Source of the DNA: Oligosphaera ethanolica
GTDB lineage: Bacteria > Verrucomicrobiota > Lentisphaeria > Oligosphaerales > Oligosphaeraceae
Assembly (NCBI RefSeq): GCF_030814695.1
Contig: NZ_JAUSVL010000001.1
Location: 4,438,227-4,502,226, forward strand
Reading direction: 5' to 3'
Length of the DNA: 64,000 nt
Positions within the stretch are counted from its first letter, which is position 1. The number at the start of each line of letters is the position of its first letter. A program made the translations under genes and the position numbers. The notes under the pieces were generated by a model. The model saw nothing but the letters and a program-made list of their open reading frames with translations. It was not told the DNA's origin and searched no databases. This document shows, one piece after another, positions 45,923-55,443 of the stretch.

Positions 45923-46384
45923 ATGACAGACCAGTTGCCGCCGAATCTCGATGCCGAAGCCATTGCGCGCCATTGCGTGACGGTATGTGAAGAACGCAAA
46001 GCCGCTGACATCCTGCTCTTCGACGTCCGCGAGCAGTCGATTCTGGCGGATTTTTATGTCGTTTGCAGCGGTACGTCAATGCCGCATGTGCGGGCTTTGG
46101 CGGAGCACATCCGGCTGGCGATGCAGGATCAGGGCTTGGCGGCGCGTGGTCGCGATGGCGGCCATGACAGCCAGTGGATCGTGATGGACTACGGCGTGAT
46201 CATGGTGCACATCCTCATGCCGGATTTGCGGCGTTACTACTGCCTGGAAGAGCTCTGGGACAAGCGCAAAGTCATCTATCAAGGCGGCGCGCCGCTGCCG
46301 CCCGTGCGTCCGGGGGCAACGCCGGCGCCGCTGCCGCCGCATCAGTTGGCGCGGCAGGACGAAGAGCGTGCTGAGCAGGAATGA
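45923..46384 (+). CDS. rsfS: ribosome silencing factor RsfS
   Basis: The 153-residue protein carries the RsfS/Iojap core: KAADILLFDVREQSILADFY, VVCSGTSMPHVRALAEHI, and DYGVIMVHILMPDLRRYYCLEELW. It binds L14 of the large subunit and blocks joining with the small subunit when nutrients are short. A Pro/Ala-rich tail of about 30 residues (PPVRPGATPAPLPPHQL) follows the core and is not part of the usual domain. The ATG follows AGAGGAGA. It lies 70 bases downstream of nadD, the classical partner. Confidence 0.93.
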   Translation: MTDQLPPNLDAEAIARHCVTVCEERKAADILLFDVREQSILADFYVVCSGTSMPHVRALAEHIRLAMQDQGLAARGRDGGHDSQWIVMDYGVIMVHILMPDLRRYYCLEELWDKRKVIYQGGAPLPPVRPGATPAPLPPHQLARQDEERAEQE

Positions 46385-46458
46385 CCCGCAGGCACTAGCC
46401 GCTAAGCCGCCACCGATCTGATTCGCAGTTTTGCTCACCGCGATAGAAGAGGCCACCC

Positions 46459-48774
46459 ATGAAACACCGCGTCGTCTTTGCCGGTTTGGTAGTCGCCGTC
46501 CTGCTCATGTTTGCGTTCACGCCGTCCTTGTTGGCGCAGGTCGAGGAGATCCTTGGCGACACCAGCCAGATGCAGATTGAGGCCGACACGGTTGAGCATT
46601 CGCAGCAGACGGGCGAGGCTCGCGCCCGCGGCAATGTGCGCATCATCTACGGCAACCTGACCATGACTGCCGACGACGTCGCCGTCAATCAAGAGACGGA
46701 GGATTTTACGGCGACGGGCAATGTGGTCATCGACCTCAAGGACGGCGGGCAATGGCGGGCACCGGCCGTCAAGGGCAACTTCAAGACACGCGCCTTTTCG
46801 TTCGGGCCCTATCGGCTGGACGGCTCGGTGTGGCACAGCGGTGGCGATGGTGGTGAAAACAGCGCGGACGGCAATCAGACCCTGCACAACGCCTGGCTGT
46901 CCACCTGCGATTGTCCGGAGCCGCATTATCGTCTGTCTGCCAGTTCGATCGGCCATCGCGCGGACAACCGCTTTTTCGCTAAGAATGTCGTTTTGCGTTT
47001 TGGGCGCGTGCCGGTGTTCTATCTGCCCTTTTTGTGGGGGAGCACCAATGCCAACCAGTTCGGCTACATTCTCAAGCCGGGCTATTCGGGCAAACGCGGC
47101 GCCTATCTGCAGGTCGGGCGGGTATGGAAGCTCGGCGACGACCACAGCGCCAAGGCCTATGTGGACGTGATGAGCAAACGCGGCGTCGGCCTCGGCGCGG
47201 ATTACGAGCAAAGCAACGAGCGCCGCGATGTGGATTTGACGGCTTACGGCCTGCATGACACCGACACGCCCGAGACCAGCGACGGCTTCAACCGCCGTTT
47301 TGAGAGCAAGGACGACCGCTACCGCGTCAACTACTACCATCGCGAGCGCCTGTCCGCTAAGCTGAGCCTGCGCCTGAATCTTGATCTGCTTAGCGACATT
47401 GAGATGCTCGAAGACTGGTTCCGGCGCGACTATCGGCGCTACGAGCAGCCGAAGTCCTACTTGGATGTGAGTTACGACGAACGCTGGTACAGCGTCGGCA
47501 TCGCGCTGCGGCCGCGCCTCAACGAGTTCTATACCGTGTCGGAGACCCTGCCGGAGATTCGTTTGGACATTCCGCGCGTGCGGCTCGGGGTGTTGCCGTT
47601 GATGTACCAGAGTGAAACCAAGGCCGGCTATCACTCCATGAAATGGCGCAATTTCGCGCTCGGCCGCGACCAGCTGCTGCCATTGGGCGTCTTTGATCCC
47701 GCGCAGCATGGCGATCTGGACGACTACCGGAGCATGCGTGCGGACACGGTGCACTTTATCTACCTGCCCTTCGAGCTTCGCGACCGCGTGACTGTTACGC
47801 CGCGCGCCGGCGCCCGCGCCACCTACTACAACCAGAGCAGCAAGACGCGGGTGACGGGCAATGACATCGCCAACAATCTTGCCGTGGATAATCCCGACAA
47901 CGTGTTTGCCATCAACGCCATACGCAATTACGACGACGATGGCGGCGAGATTACCCGTTTCGCCTTCGAAACCGGCATTGAAGCGCGTACGAGCATGAGC
48001 AGCGATTGGCTTGACCTGGCCTTGCCGGCGCTGTCCATCCAGGACCTGCGGCACGTCGTCGAGCCATACGTGAATTACACCTACGCGTCGACGCCCACCG
48101 AGGACCGTGATTTCATATACTTCTTCGACGAGATTGACCGGCTGGAGAAGCAGAATTTCCTGCGGCTGGGTTTGGATCAACGCCTGAACACGCGGCGGGA
48201 CGGCGGTGTGGTCAGCGTCTTGCGCTGGCAGAGTTACGCGGATGTGCATTTTGACCGCGGCGAGGAATCCGGCCGCTACGGTGGCGATCTGGGCAATCGC
48301 CTGGACGTGATGCCGCGGCGCGATCTGCGTTTCTGGGGCGTGCTGTTGCATGACATGGGCGAGGGCGAGATTCATCGCGGCGAGCTGGGCACGCGCCTGG
48401 GCGAAGAAGAGCGGCTCAATTTGAGCCTGCGCTACATTTACCGCAACGACCACCTGTCGCGCTCGGCCTGGTCCATGGGCAGCAGCCTGGTCGATCTTAC
48501 TGGCGAGAGCTCGTACATCAAGAAGATGTTCGAGACCTCAGATATCGCTGCCGGCGACCTAAATGTGCCGATCAACGCGCTCACGTCCGTGAATATCCAC
48601 GCCGAGTATGATTTTGAGGAAAACCGCCTGTCGGAGCACTTCTACACCCTGCGGCGGCAGCTGCACTGCTGGGTGATGTCGTTGGGCGTGGGCTGGGACA
48701 ACAGCGACTTCCAGGCGATGATCATGTTCCACCTCACGGCCTTTCCGAAGGTCAAACTTGATCTGGATTTCTAA
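46459..48774 (+). CDS. lptD: LPS-assembly protein LptD (OstA-like)
   Basis: The 771-residue outer-membrane protein has a signal peptide (cleavage near residue 26, SLLA-Q). An OstA/LptA-type N-terminal domain follows, with QMQIEADTVEHSQQTGEARA and the repeated GNVRI/GNVVI pattern. The rest is a long beta-barrel. Cysteines in LSTCDCPEP (about 151-153) and near the C-terminus (QLHCWVMSLG) may form the disulfides typical of LptD. It inserts lipopolysaccharide into the outer leaflet with LptE, so the organism probably makes LPS. The ATG at 46459 is 74 bases after rsfS, so the three genes probably form one transcript; a weak terminator follows. Confidence 0.88.
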   Translation: MKHRVVFAGLVVAVLLMFAFTPSLLAQVEEILGDTSQMQIEADTVEHSQQTGEARARGNVRIIYGNLTMTADDVAVNQETEDFTATGNVVIDLKDGGQWRAPAVKGNFKTRAFSFGPYRLDGSVWHSGGDGGENSADGNQTLHNAWLSTCDCPEPHYRLSASSIGHRADNRFFAKNVVLRFGRVPVFYLPFLWGSTNANQFGYILKPGYSGKRGAYLQVGRVWKLGDDHSAKAYVDVMSKRGVGLGADYEQSNERRDVDLTAYGLHDTDTPETSDGFNRRFESKDDRYRVNYYHRERLSAKLSLRLNLDLLSDIEMLEDWFRRDYRRYEQPKSYLDVSYDERWYSVGIALRPRLNEFYTVSETLPEIRLDIPRVRLGVLPLMYQSETKAGYHSMKWRNFALGRDQLLPLGVFDPAQHGDLDDYRSMRADTVHFIYLPFELRDRVTVTPRAGARATYYNQSSKTRVTGNDIANNLAVDNPDNVFAINAIRNYDDDGGEITRFAFETGIEARTSMSSDWLDLALPALSIQDLRHVVEPYVNYTYASTPTEDRDFIYFFDEIDRLEKQNFLRLGLDQRLNTRRDGGVVSVLRWQSYADVHFDRGEESGRYGGDLGNRLDVMPRRDLRFWGVLLHDMGEGEIHRGELGTRLGEEERLNLSLRYIYRNDHLSRSAWSMGSSLVDLTGESSYIKKMFETSDIAAGDLNVPINALTSVNIHAEYDFEENRLSEHFYTLRRQLHCWVMSLGVGWDNSDFQAMIMFHLTAFPKVKLDLDF

Positions 48775-48849
48775 GAGCCACGCGCGCCACAGAGCGCGGG
48801 TGGCAACTTCCGGCGGCGGGCGCTGTCAAAGCGCCGGTGCCGCGCAAAA

Positions 48850-48896
48850 ACAGCCGGGGGCGCGAGTGCCCGGCTGTTGTCGCTTTGTCTTTTTTG
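48850..48896 (+). terminator. probable terminator after lptD
   Basis: A perfect 9-bp stem ACAGCCGGG/CCCGGCTGT (48850-48858 with 48869-48877) is followed by a T-rich stretch whose uninterrupted run starts only about 12 bases later. Confidence 0.55.
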
Positions 48897-48957
48897 GTAG
48901 TCGGCCCCTGTCGGGGTCGCATAGGTAGTAAGTATTTGTATTGGAGGATTGTAGACA

Positions 48958-50904
48958 ATGTCAGAGAAACGTCAGTTCAAGACGGAAGTCCAGAAACTTC
49001 TTGATTTGGTCATTCATTCGTTGTATTCCAACAAAGAGATTTTCCTGCGCGAATTGATATCCAATGCGTCGGATGCGATTGACCGCGCGCGGTTTGAGGC
49101 GCTCAAGGACGAGGGCGTGTTGGAGAATGACGCCGAGTGGAAGATCAAGATCACGGCGGACAAGGACGCCAAGACCCTCACCATCACCGACAATGGCATT
49201 GGCATGAGTGCCGAGGAGGTCGAGGCCAACATTGGCACCATCGCCAGTTCGGGCACCAAGCGCTTCCTGGAGCAGTTGCAGAGCAACAAGGAGAATCTGC
49301 CGCCGGAGCTGATCGGCCAGTTCGGCGTGGGCTTCTACGCGGCGTTCATGGTCGCCGACGAGGTGACGGTCATCACCCGCCGCGCGGGCGACGCGGCCAG
49401 CGCCAGCAAATGGCAGTCCAAGGGCGACGGCTTCTACACTATAGAGCCCTGCACCCGCGAAAAGCGCGGCACGGACGTCATTTTGCACCTCGGTGCCGAG
49501 CACGAGGAATTTCTCGACGAGTGGAAGATCCGCAAGACCGTGACGCACTTTTCCGATTTTGTGGAGCATCCCATCTGCATGGACATTCGCCGGGAAGAGC
49601 CCAAGCGCGACAAGGACGGCAAGGTCATTGAGGGCGAGGAGCCGACAGTGACCATTACGGAAGAGACGCTGAACTCGCGCAAGGCCATCTGGCAGCGCCC
49701 CAAGAACGAGATCAAGCCCGAGGACTACGCGGAATTCTACAAGCACATCAGCCACGACTTCCAGGAGCCGTTGGAGACCATTCACTGGAAGGTCGAGGGC
49801 CAGACGGAATTTTCTGCGCTACTGTACCTGCCCAAGAAGCCCCTCTTTGAGATGTTCATGCCCGACCAGCGCGAGCGCGGCGTGCAGCTGTATGTGCGGC
49901 GGGTGTTCATCACCGACAAATGCGAGGAGCTCGTGCCCAGCTACCTGCGTTTCCTGCGCGGCGTGGTCGATTCCTCTGATCTGCCGCTGAATGTCTCTCG
50001 CGAACTCCTGCAGGAAGCGCGCACCCTCAAGATGATCCAGAAGAACCTGGTGAAGAAGGTCCTCGACACCCTCGCCGACATGAAGGAAAAGAACGCCGAG
50101 AACTACGCGGAATTCTGGAAGAGCTTCGGTATGATCGTCAAGGAAGGCATCCACACCGACTTCGAAAATGCCGAGCGCATACAGGACCTGATGCTCTTCG
50201 ATAGTTCGAAGACCGACGAGGGCAAGAAGACGACGCTGGCCGAATATGTCACCCGCATGCCCGAAAGCCAGAAGGAAATCTACTACATCACGGCCGAAAA
50301 CCGCAAGGCCGCGATGAATGCCCCGCAGCTGGAGGCCTTCAACAGCAAGGGCTTTGAAGTGCTGTTCTTCACCGACCCCATCGACGAGTGGGTCGCGCAA
50401 GACGTCACCAGCTACAAGGACAAAAAGCTGCGCTCCATCGCCAAAGGCGATGTCGATCTGGACAGCGAGGACGAAAAGAAGGAACATGAAGAGAATCGCA
50501 AAGAAGCCACCAAGGAGAACGAAGGCCTGCTGGCCGCGATTAAAGAGCTCCTGGGCGAGAAGGTCAAGGAAGTGCGCCTGTCCAAGCGCCTGACCGAGAG
50601 TGCCTGCTGTCTGGTGAGCGACGAGTGGGGCATGGGCATCAACATGGAAAAGATCATGAAGGCCATGAACCAGGACGTGCCGCCGGCGCGGCGCATCTTC
50701 GAGGTCAATGGCGACCATCCGCTGATCGCCACCATGCGCAAGCTGCATGCGAAGGACGCCAAGCATCCCAAGCTGGCTGATTACACCGCCATGCTCTACG
50801 ACGAGGCGCTGCTCACCGCGCAGCTGCCGCTGGAAGACCCGCTGGCCTTCGCCAAGCGCGTCAGCGCCCTGATGGTCGCCGAAGGCACGGCCCTCACTGA
50901 ATAA
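48958..50904 (+). CDS. htpG: molecular chaperone HtpG (Hsp90)
   Basis: The 648-residue ATP-dependent chaperone has the GHKL ATPase N-domain, with the ATP-binding Asn in ELISNASDAIDR, DNGIGMS, GTIASSGTKRF and GQFGVGFYAAF. The middle domain with SSDLPLNVSRELLQ and the C-terminal dimerisation region (EVNGDHPLI) are intact. The lysine/glutamate-rich linker around residues 500-520 is typical. It folds and remodels client proteins under stress. The ATG at 48958 follows GGAGGA at 9 bases. The gene is monocistronic: it has its own upstream region and a strong terminator. No heat-shock operator was recognised. Confidence 0.96.
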   Translation: MSEKRQFKTEVQKLLDLVIHSLYSNKEIFLRELISNASDAIDRARFEALKDEGVLENDAEWKIKITADKDAKTLTITDNGIGMSAEEVEANIGTIASSGTKRFLEQLQSNKENLPPELIGQFGVGFYAAFMVADEVTVITRRAGDAASASKWQSKGDGFYTIEPCTREKRGTDVILHLGAEHEEFLDEWKIRKTVTHFSDFVEHPICMDIRREEPKRDKDGKVIEGEEPTVTITEETLNSRKAIWQRPKNEIKPEDYAEFYKHISHDFQEPLETIHWKVEGQTEFSALLYLPKKPLFEMFMPDQRERGVQLYVRRVFITDKCEELVPSYLRFLRGVVDSSDLPLNVSRELLQEARTLKMIQKNLVKKVLDTLADMKEKNAENYAEFWKSFGMIVKEGIHTDFENAERIQDLMLFDSSKTDEGKKTTLAEYVTRMPESQKEIYYITAENRKAAMNAPQLEAFNSKGFEVLFFTDPIDEWVAQDVTSYKDKKLRSIAKGDVDLDSEDEKKEHEENRKEATKENEGLLAAIKELLGEKVKEVRLSKRLTESACCLVSDEWGMGINMEKIMKAMNQDVPPARRIFEVNGDHPLIATMRKLHAKDAKHPKLADYTAMLYDEALLTAQLPLEDPLAFAKRVSALMVAEGTALTE

Positions 50905-50919
50905 CGAGTTACCCTACTG

Positions 50920-50951
50920 CGCCCGGTCGAAGTCCTCGATCGGGCGTTTTT
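50920..50951 (+). terminator. intrinsic terminator of htpG
   Basis: An 11-bp stem (50920-50930 with 50936-50946, one G-T pair) with a 5-base loop is followed by five T (50947-50951). Confidence 0.85.
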
Positions 50952-50993
50952 GATTGTGCGTCATCGCGTCAACAAAAGCAAAGGAATGCGATC

Positions 50994-52043
50994 ATGGCAA
51001 AGCTTCGTTACGGCATCATTGGCACCGGCGGCGCCGGGCAGGGCAAGCACCTTACGTCCTACGCGCAGAATCCCGACGTGGAGATCATCGCGGTCTGCGA
51101 TATCATCGCGGAAAAGGCCAACCAGGCGGCCGACCGTTTCAATGTGGAGGCGGCCTACACGGACTACAACGAGATGCTGCGCGAGGAGAAGCTGGACCTG
51201 GTGAGCGTGGCGACGCCCAATCACGTGCACGCGCCGGCGACTATCGCGGCGCTGCAGGCCGGCTGCCATGTCCACTGCGAGAAGCCGGCGTCACTCACGC
51301 CGGCGCTGGTGCGCTCGATGGTCGCTGCGCGGGACAAATCGGGCAAGAAGCTCATGATTGGCCTCAACAACCGCTTCACGAACTGGGCGCAATTCGCCAA
51401 AGCGTTTGTAGACGCCGGGTCACTCGGCGAGATCTATCACGCCAAGTGCGGCTGGAAACGCCGTCGTGGCATCCCGGGCAAGGGCGGCTGGTTCACGACC
51501 AAAGCGCAGTCGGGCGGCGGGCCGCTGATCGACCTCGGCGTGCATTTCATTGACGTGTCGAACTACATCATGGGCTTCCCGAAGCCGGTCACGGTCAGCG
51601 GTCAGACCTACAGCAAGTTTGCCGACGGGCAGGCGTTCAATCCCAAGGCCAGCGGCTATACCGGCACCTACGATGTCGAGGACCTTGCCGTGGGCTTCGT
51701 TCGCTATGACAATGGCTGCACCCTCGACCTGGAATTCAGCTGGGCGTCGAATATCGACAGCGAATACAGCTACGTCGAACTCTATGGCACCAAGGCCGGA
51801 CTCAAAATCGAGCGCGGACAGGTCACTATCTTCCAAGACTTCAATGGCACGCCGCTGGACAGCAAGCCGAAACTCAAGCCCGAAACCGGCTGGGGCATGG
51901 CCGAATGCCTGCACTACACCGAGTGCATCCGCAAGAACAAAGAACCCATCGCCCGACCCGACGAATGCGTGCTCATCATGGAAATCATCAACGCGCTCTA
52001 TAAGTCTGCCGAGAAAAACGCCGAGGTGAAGATCAAGGCCTGA
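50994..52043 (+). CDS. Gfo/Idh/MocA-family oxidoreductase
   Basis: The 349-residue NAD(P)-dependent dehydrogenase has an N-terminal Rossmann motif GIIGTGGAGQGKH and VATPNHVHAP (about 67-76). The catalytic lysine is in HCEKPASLT (about 94-102), and GGGPLIDLGVHFID (about 177-190) is typical of the C-terminal substrate domain. The family oxidises or reduces sugars, inositols and sugar acids; the enzyme type cannot be fixed from sequence alone. The ATG follows AAAGGA by 8 bases. It is alone between the htpG terminator and a repeat block, but would fit the carbohydrate-degrading lifestyle suggested elsewhere in the window. Confidence 0.88.
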   Translation: MAKLRYGIIGTGGAGQGKHLTSYAQNPDVEIIAVCDIIAEKANQAADRFNVEAAYTDYNEMLREEKLDLVSVATPNHVHAPATIAALQAGCHVHCEKPASLTPALVRSMVAARDKSGKKLMIGLNNRFTNWAQFAKAFVDAGSLGEIYHAKCGWKRRRGIPGKGGWFTTKAQSGGGPLIDLGVHFIDVSNYIMGFPKPVTVSGQTYSKFADGQAFNPKASGYTGTYDVEDLAVGFVRYDNGCTLDLEFSWASNIDSEYSYVELYGTKAGLKIERGQVTIFQDFNGTPLDSKPKLKPETGWGMAECLHYTECIRKNKEPIARPDECVLIMEIINALYKSAEKNAEVKIKA

Positions 52044-53521
52044 CGCGGGGAGATGCGGGGCGGAAGACGCTTGCGATACCGAGTAGCTGCCGCCCCAAGG
52101 TAGCAGCGCCTCGGCCTGCGGGAAGAATGAGCGGCCCCAAGGTAGCAGCGGCTTCCAGCCGCTGTTCGCGTGGTACGTGTTGGCGTGAGAATTTGGCACC
52201 GACTTCGGTAGTTGTTTTCGGGCCGCTGCGGGGCCTGTCCGGCAGCGGCTCCAAGGTAGCAGCGGCTTCCAGCCGCTGTGCGCACGGCTCGTGCGGCAGG
52301 GGAGACGGGCCGGGTACGGTCGGCGTGGATGACGAGGACGGTTTAATGAGCCGTCTTGTCGGAGTGGGCGAGACGCCCACTCCACGGCCGCGAGACGTAA
52401 TCGGTCAGTAACCACCCCGGCGGGGAAAACACCGGGGACAATTTGCAGGAAACCCACGGGCAGTCGCCGCCCAACCATCCGACCTTGATTTCCGCCGACC
52501 TTTGCGGCAGCGTGTTTCATAGGAGTAACCACCCCGGCGGGGAAAACACCGGGGACAATTTGCAGGAAACCCACGGGCAACCGCCGCCCAGCCATTACCC
52601 ATGGGTGGCTAACCAGGCAGCGGATTTCATAGGAGCAATACCCTTCACCTTGCATGCGGCAATCGCCGGCGATGAGCTGATTGGTAACCATGCACAAGAT
52701 CATTCGCCGAGGTTTTGAGCACCGAAGGTGCGCCCTAAGATAGCCCAGGGCAAGCGCCCGCAGGGCGCGTCGCCCTGGGTAAGGTGCCCTATCCGAAAGG
52801 AGCCCTGTAGGGGCGACCTAAAAGACCTGCGACGAAGGGGCACAGCGCAAAGTTGCCGCAGCAATCAATGAGTTCCATTGCCTCTTTGGCCCCAGTCAGC
52901 TTCGCCGACTGGGGCCAAAGAGGCCGAGGAACACGAACAATACTGGCGCTCTACCCAGGGCGGCGCTCCGCCTTTGGCGTCGCTTGCCCTGGGTTACGAT
53001 GACCGCGCCCCTCCAGGGCGCTTGCCGCTTCGCGGCCGGGGAAACGGACACGCTTGGCTCCGCCTGATGGTGTCATCTGACGGGGCGGACTACAAGCTCG
53101 CTCTCACGACCAGGAGATGAGTGCGCGGGGCCTGTCCGGCAGCGGCTTCAAAGTAGCAGCGGCTTCCAGCCGCTGTTCGCGTGGCACGTGTGGCGTGAGA
53201 ATTTGGCACCGACTTCGGTTGTTGTTTTCGGGCCGCCGCGGGGCCTGTCCGGCAGCGGCTGGAAGCCGCTGCTACTCTGGCCGCTGTTCGCGTGGCACGT
53301 GTGGGCGCGACGCCTCCAGCCGCTGTTCGCGTGCAGGCGGGGCTAATTGCGATATATTCTTAAGAAGCCGGAACGACTGCAAGTCAGGAGCTGTCTGAAG
53401 CCGGACCGCTGCGTGATGTCCCGCGCCAGCAAACTGAGTGCTGGGTTATGTGTTGTCTACTGCGGCAGCGGTCTGATAGCTGGTCGCGGCGTGATGTACC
53501 GCGCCTTTCCGATTTTTTGAG
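52044..53521. repeat. large intergenic block of mosaic repeats
   Basis: This is the longest gene-free stretch in the window. At 52150-52400: the CAGCGGCTTCCAGCCGCTG palindrome, a GAATTTGGCACCGACTTCGG segment, and the GGTCGGCGTGGATGACGAGG module. At 52402-52965: the second long copy of the mosaic repeat (compare 6898-7345), with its first module duplicated at about 52526-52600. At 53110-53340: another copy of the first segment, ending in inverted CAGCGGCTGGAAGCCGCTG. The last 180 bases hold a TATATT box (53353-53358) that may belong to the promoter of the following cluster. Frames of up to 427 codons cross this block and run antisense to the oxidoreductase gene; they are not called as genes. 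Confidence 0.75.
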
Positions 53522-54250
53522 ATGCAACGCGAAGGGAGCCCCGCGTTTATGGCAAGGATAGCTTTTTGTGCCTGTCGCGAGTACGGCCATATCCCGGCGG
53601 AAAACTTGGCTCGGCTGGTGGCGGCGGCGGGCGCGGCCGGGCACGACATTGAGGTTCTTGACGACCTCTGCCACTGTGCGGCCAAGGATGCAGCGCGGCT
53701 GGCGAGTCTGGCCACTGCCGACGCGGTGGTGGCCTGTCATCCGCGGGCCGTGCGCGGGCTTTTTGCGCGCTGTGGCTGCGCCGTGCCGGCACAGCTGCTC
53801 AATGCCCGCTGTGATTCCCCGGCGGCCATGGCGACTGCGCTGGGCTTGGGCGAGCTGCCTGCCACTGCCACTGCCACTGTTCTCCCGTCGTCGCCTGCCG
53901 TCGTTGCTGCGGACGGTTGGATTGCGTGGTATCCCGTGCTGGATTACGGCCGCTGCGTGAATTGCGGCCAGTGCGTGGATTTCTGCATGTTCGGGGTTTA
54001 CACCCGCGATGAGCGGGGTGTGCATGTCACGCAGCCGGATGCCTGCAAGACGAACTGTCCGGCCTGTGCGCGGATGTGTCCAGCGCGGGCGATCATGTTT
54101 CCGAAGATCACAGAAGAGCCCATCAATGGTGCCGAGCCGGTTGGCACGGCGAAGCCCGCAGCGGCGTCTCGTCCTGGCGGGCTGATGGACACCCTGCGTA
54201 CGCGCAATGCCGTCAAGAAACGCCTGTTCAAGGACGACATGCCATCATGA
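53522..54250 (+). CDS. HdrA-N-like/2[4Fe-4S] ferredoxin protein
   Basis: The 242-residue protein starts a dense cluster. Its first 100 residues (FCACREYGHIPAENLARLV, then DDLCHC and ADAVVACHPRAV) recall the N-terminal domain of HdrA-type heterodisulfide reductase proteins, where a Cys-x-Cys and a later Cys occur in the same order. Residues about 140-200 form a two-cluster ferredoxin: CVNCGQCVDFC and CKTNCPACARMCPARAI. It is probably a soluble electron carrier for the radical SAM enzyme whose gene overlaps it by ATGA. Starts at 53522 or at the second ATG (53549, preceded by GGGAG) are both possible. The function beyond electron transfer is unknown. Confidence 0.72.
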   Translation: MQREGSPAFMARIAFCACREYGHIPAENLARLVAAAGAAGHDIEVLDDLCHCAAKDAARLASLATADAVVACHPRAVRGLFARCGCAVPAQLLNARCDSPAAMATALGLGELPATATATVLPSSPAVVAADGWIAWYPVLDYGRCVNCGQCVDFCMFGVYTRDERGVHVTQPDACKTNCPACARMCPARAIMFPKITEEPINGAEPVGTAKPAAASRPGGLMDTLRTRNAVKKRLFKDDMPS

Positions 54251-55443
54251 AAATACGGGCATTGACACGCATTGTAAGTGGTTGCACCTGGAAAGTGCAG
54301 CGTCAGCTCTTGTTCAATTTTGCCCTGGGTGGCGCGCGGGCCGTGCGGGCGTTTGAGCGTCGGCGCAAACAGGGCCGGCCGTTTTTCCCGGCCTTCACCA
54401 TGATATCGCTGACCAACCGCTGCAATCTGCAGTGCCGCGGCTGCTGGGTGGAGCAGACCAAGCCGGCGCAGGCCCTGAGTGTCGAGCAGCTCAATGGCGT
54501 GGTCACTACGGCCCGTCGCTACGGATCGAATTTCTTCGGCATCCTCGGTGGCGAGCCGCTGTTGCACGACGGCTTGTTTGAGTTCATGGCGGCCCATCCG
54601 TGGGCTTATTTCCAGCTGTTCAGCAATGGCGTGGGCATGACGCGCGAGGTCGCGGAAAAGCTCGCCGCGATGGGCAATGTCACGCCGCTGATCAGCATAG
54701 AGGGCCTGGAAAACGAATCACGGCGGCGCCGCGGGCGCGACGACGTCTTCGCGCGGGCGCTGGCCGGCGTGGACGAGGCGGTGCGGGCGGGGCTCTTCGT
54801 GGGCGTGTCGGCCAGCATTACCCGCAGCAATTTTGCCGAACTGGTCAGTGACGACTATCTGGATTTCCTCATTGAGCACGGCGTGCATTACATCTGGTAC
54901 TACATCTACCGGCCGGCGGGGCGCGTGCCCGAGCCCGAGAACGCGCTCAGCGCCGAGCAGATCGTGGAGCTGCGGCGCTTTATCGTCGACCGGCGCCAGA
55001 CGGCGAAGATACTGATCATCGACGCGTACTGGGATCACCTCGGGCGGGCGCTGTGTCCGGCGGCGACGGGGCTGTCCCACCACATTAGCCCGGGCGGCGC
55101 GATTGAGTTCTGCCCGCCAGTGCAATTCTGTTCGGGGCGCCTCGATGAGCATGGCGGCAACCTCGAAGCGTTATTTCAGCAGCCGGGGTTGCTGCCGGCC
55201 CTGCGCGAATACGTGTCGGGCCGTACGCGCGGCTGCATCCTATTGAAAGACCCGGCGGGCCTGGCGGCATTCATGCGGGAGCAGGGCGCCGAGGACAGTT
55301 CCTGCCGCGACGCCCTGGCGGAGCTGGCGGCTTTGCCGCAGCTGCCCGGCCACGACCACGCCGAGCCGCTGCTGCCGGAAAAATCCTGGGCGTACCGCCT
55401 GGCCAAAAAATACTACTTCTTCGGGTTTGGAGCCTACGGGTGA
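54247..55443 (+). CDS. radical SAM enzyme
   Basis: The 398-residue protein has the AdoMet radical motif Cys59-Asn-Leu-Gln-Cys63-Arg-Gly-Cys66 in SLTNRCNLQCRGCWVEQ, the GGEP motif (GILGGEPLLHD, about 98-108) that binds the AdoMet amino group, and a TIM-barrel pattern after it. Near the C-terminus, Cys residues in LGRALCPAAT, IEFCPPVQFCSG and GCILL suggest a SPASM-like auxiliary Fe-S site; this is inference. The ATG at 54247 overlaps the ferredoxin stop codon (ATGA) and the stop overlaps the next gene (GTGA), so all three are translationally coupled. The upstream extension of the frame is rejected. The reaction is unknown; its place suggests action on an isoprenoid or its precursor. Confidence 0.85.
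   Translation: MKIRALTRIVSGCTWKVQRQLLFNFALGGARAVRAFERRRKQGRPFFPAFTMISLTNRCNLQCRGCWVEQTKPAQALSVEQLNGVVTTARRYGSNFFGILGGEPLLHDGLFEFMAAHPWAYFQLFSNGVGMTREVAEKLAAMGNVTPLISIEGLENESRRRRGRDDVFARALAGVDEAVRAGLFVGVSASITRSNFAELVSDDYLDFLIEHGVHYIWYYIYRPAGRVPEPENALSAEQIVELRRFIVDRRQTAKILIIDAYWDHLGRALCPAATGLSHHISPGGAIEFCPPVQFCSGRLDEHGGNLEALFQQPGLLPALREYVSGRTRGCILLKDPAGLAAFMREQGAEDSSCRDALAELAALPQLPGHDHAEPLLPEKSWAYRLAKKYYFFGFGAYG

Noticed and set aside
46435..48453. 672-codon minus-strand frame
   Set aside because: It is antisense to lptD, which has a signal peptide, an OstA domain and conserved gene order.
51420..52703. 427-codon minus-strand frame
   Set aside because: Half is antisense to the Gfo/Idh/MocA gene and half runs through dispersed repeats; the peptide repeats simply mirror the DNA modules.
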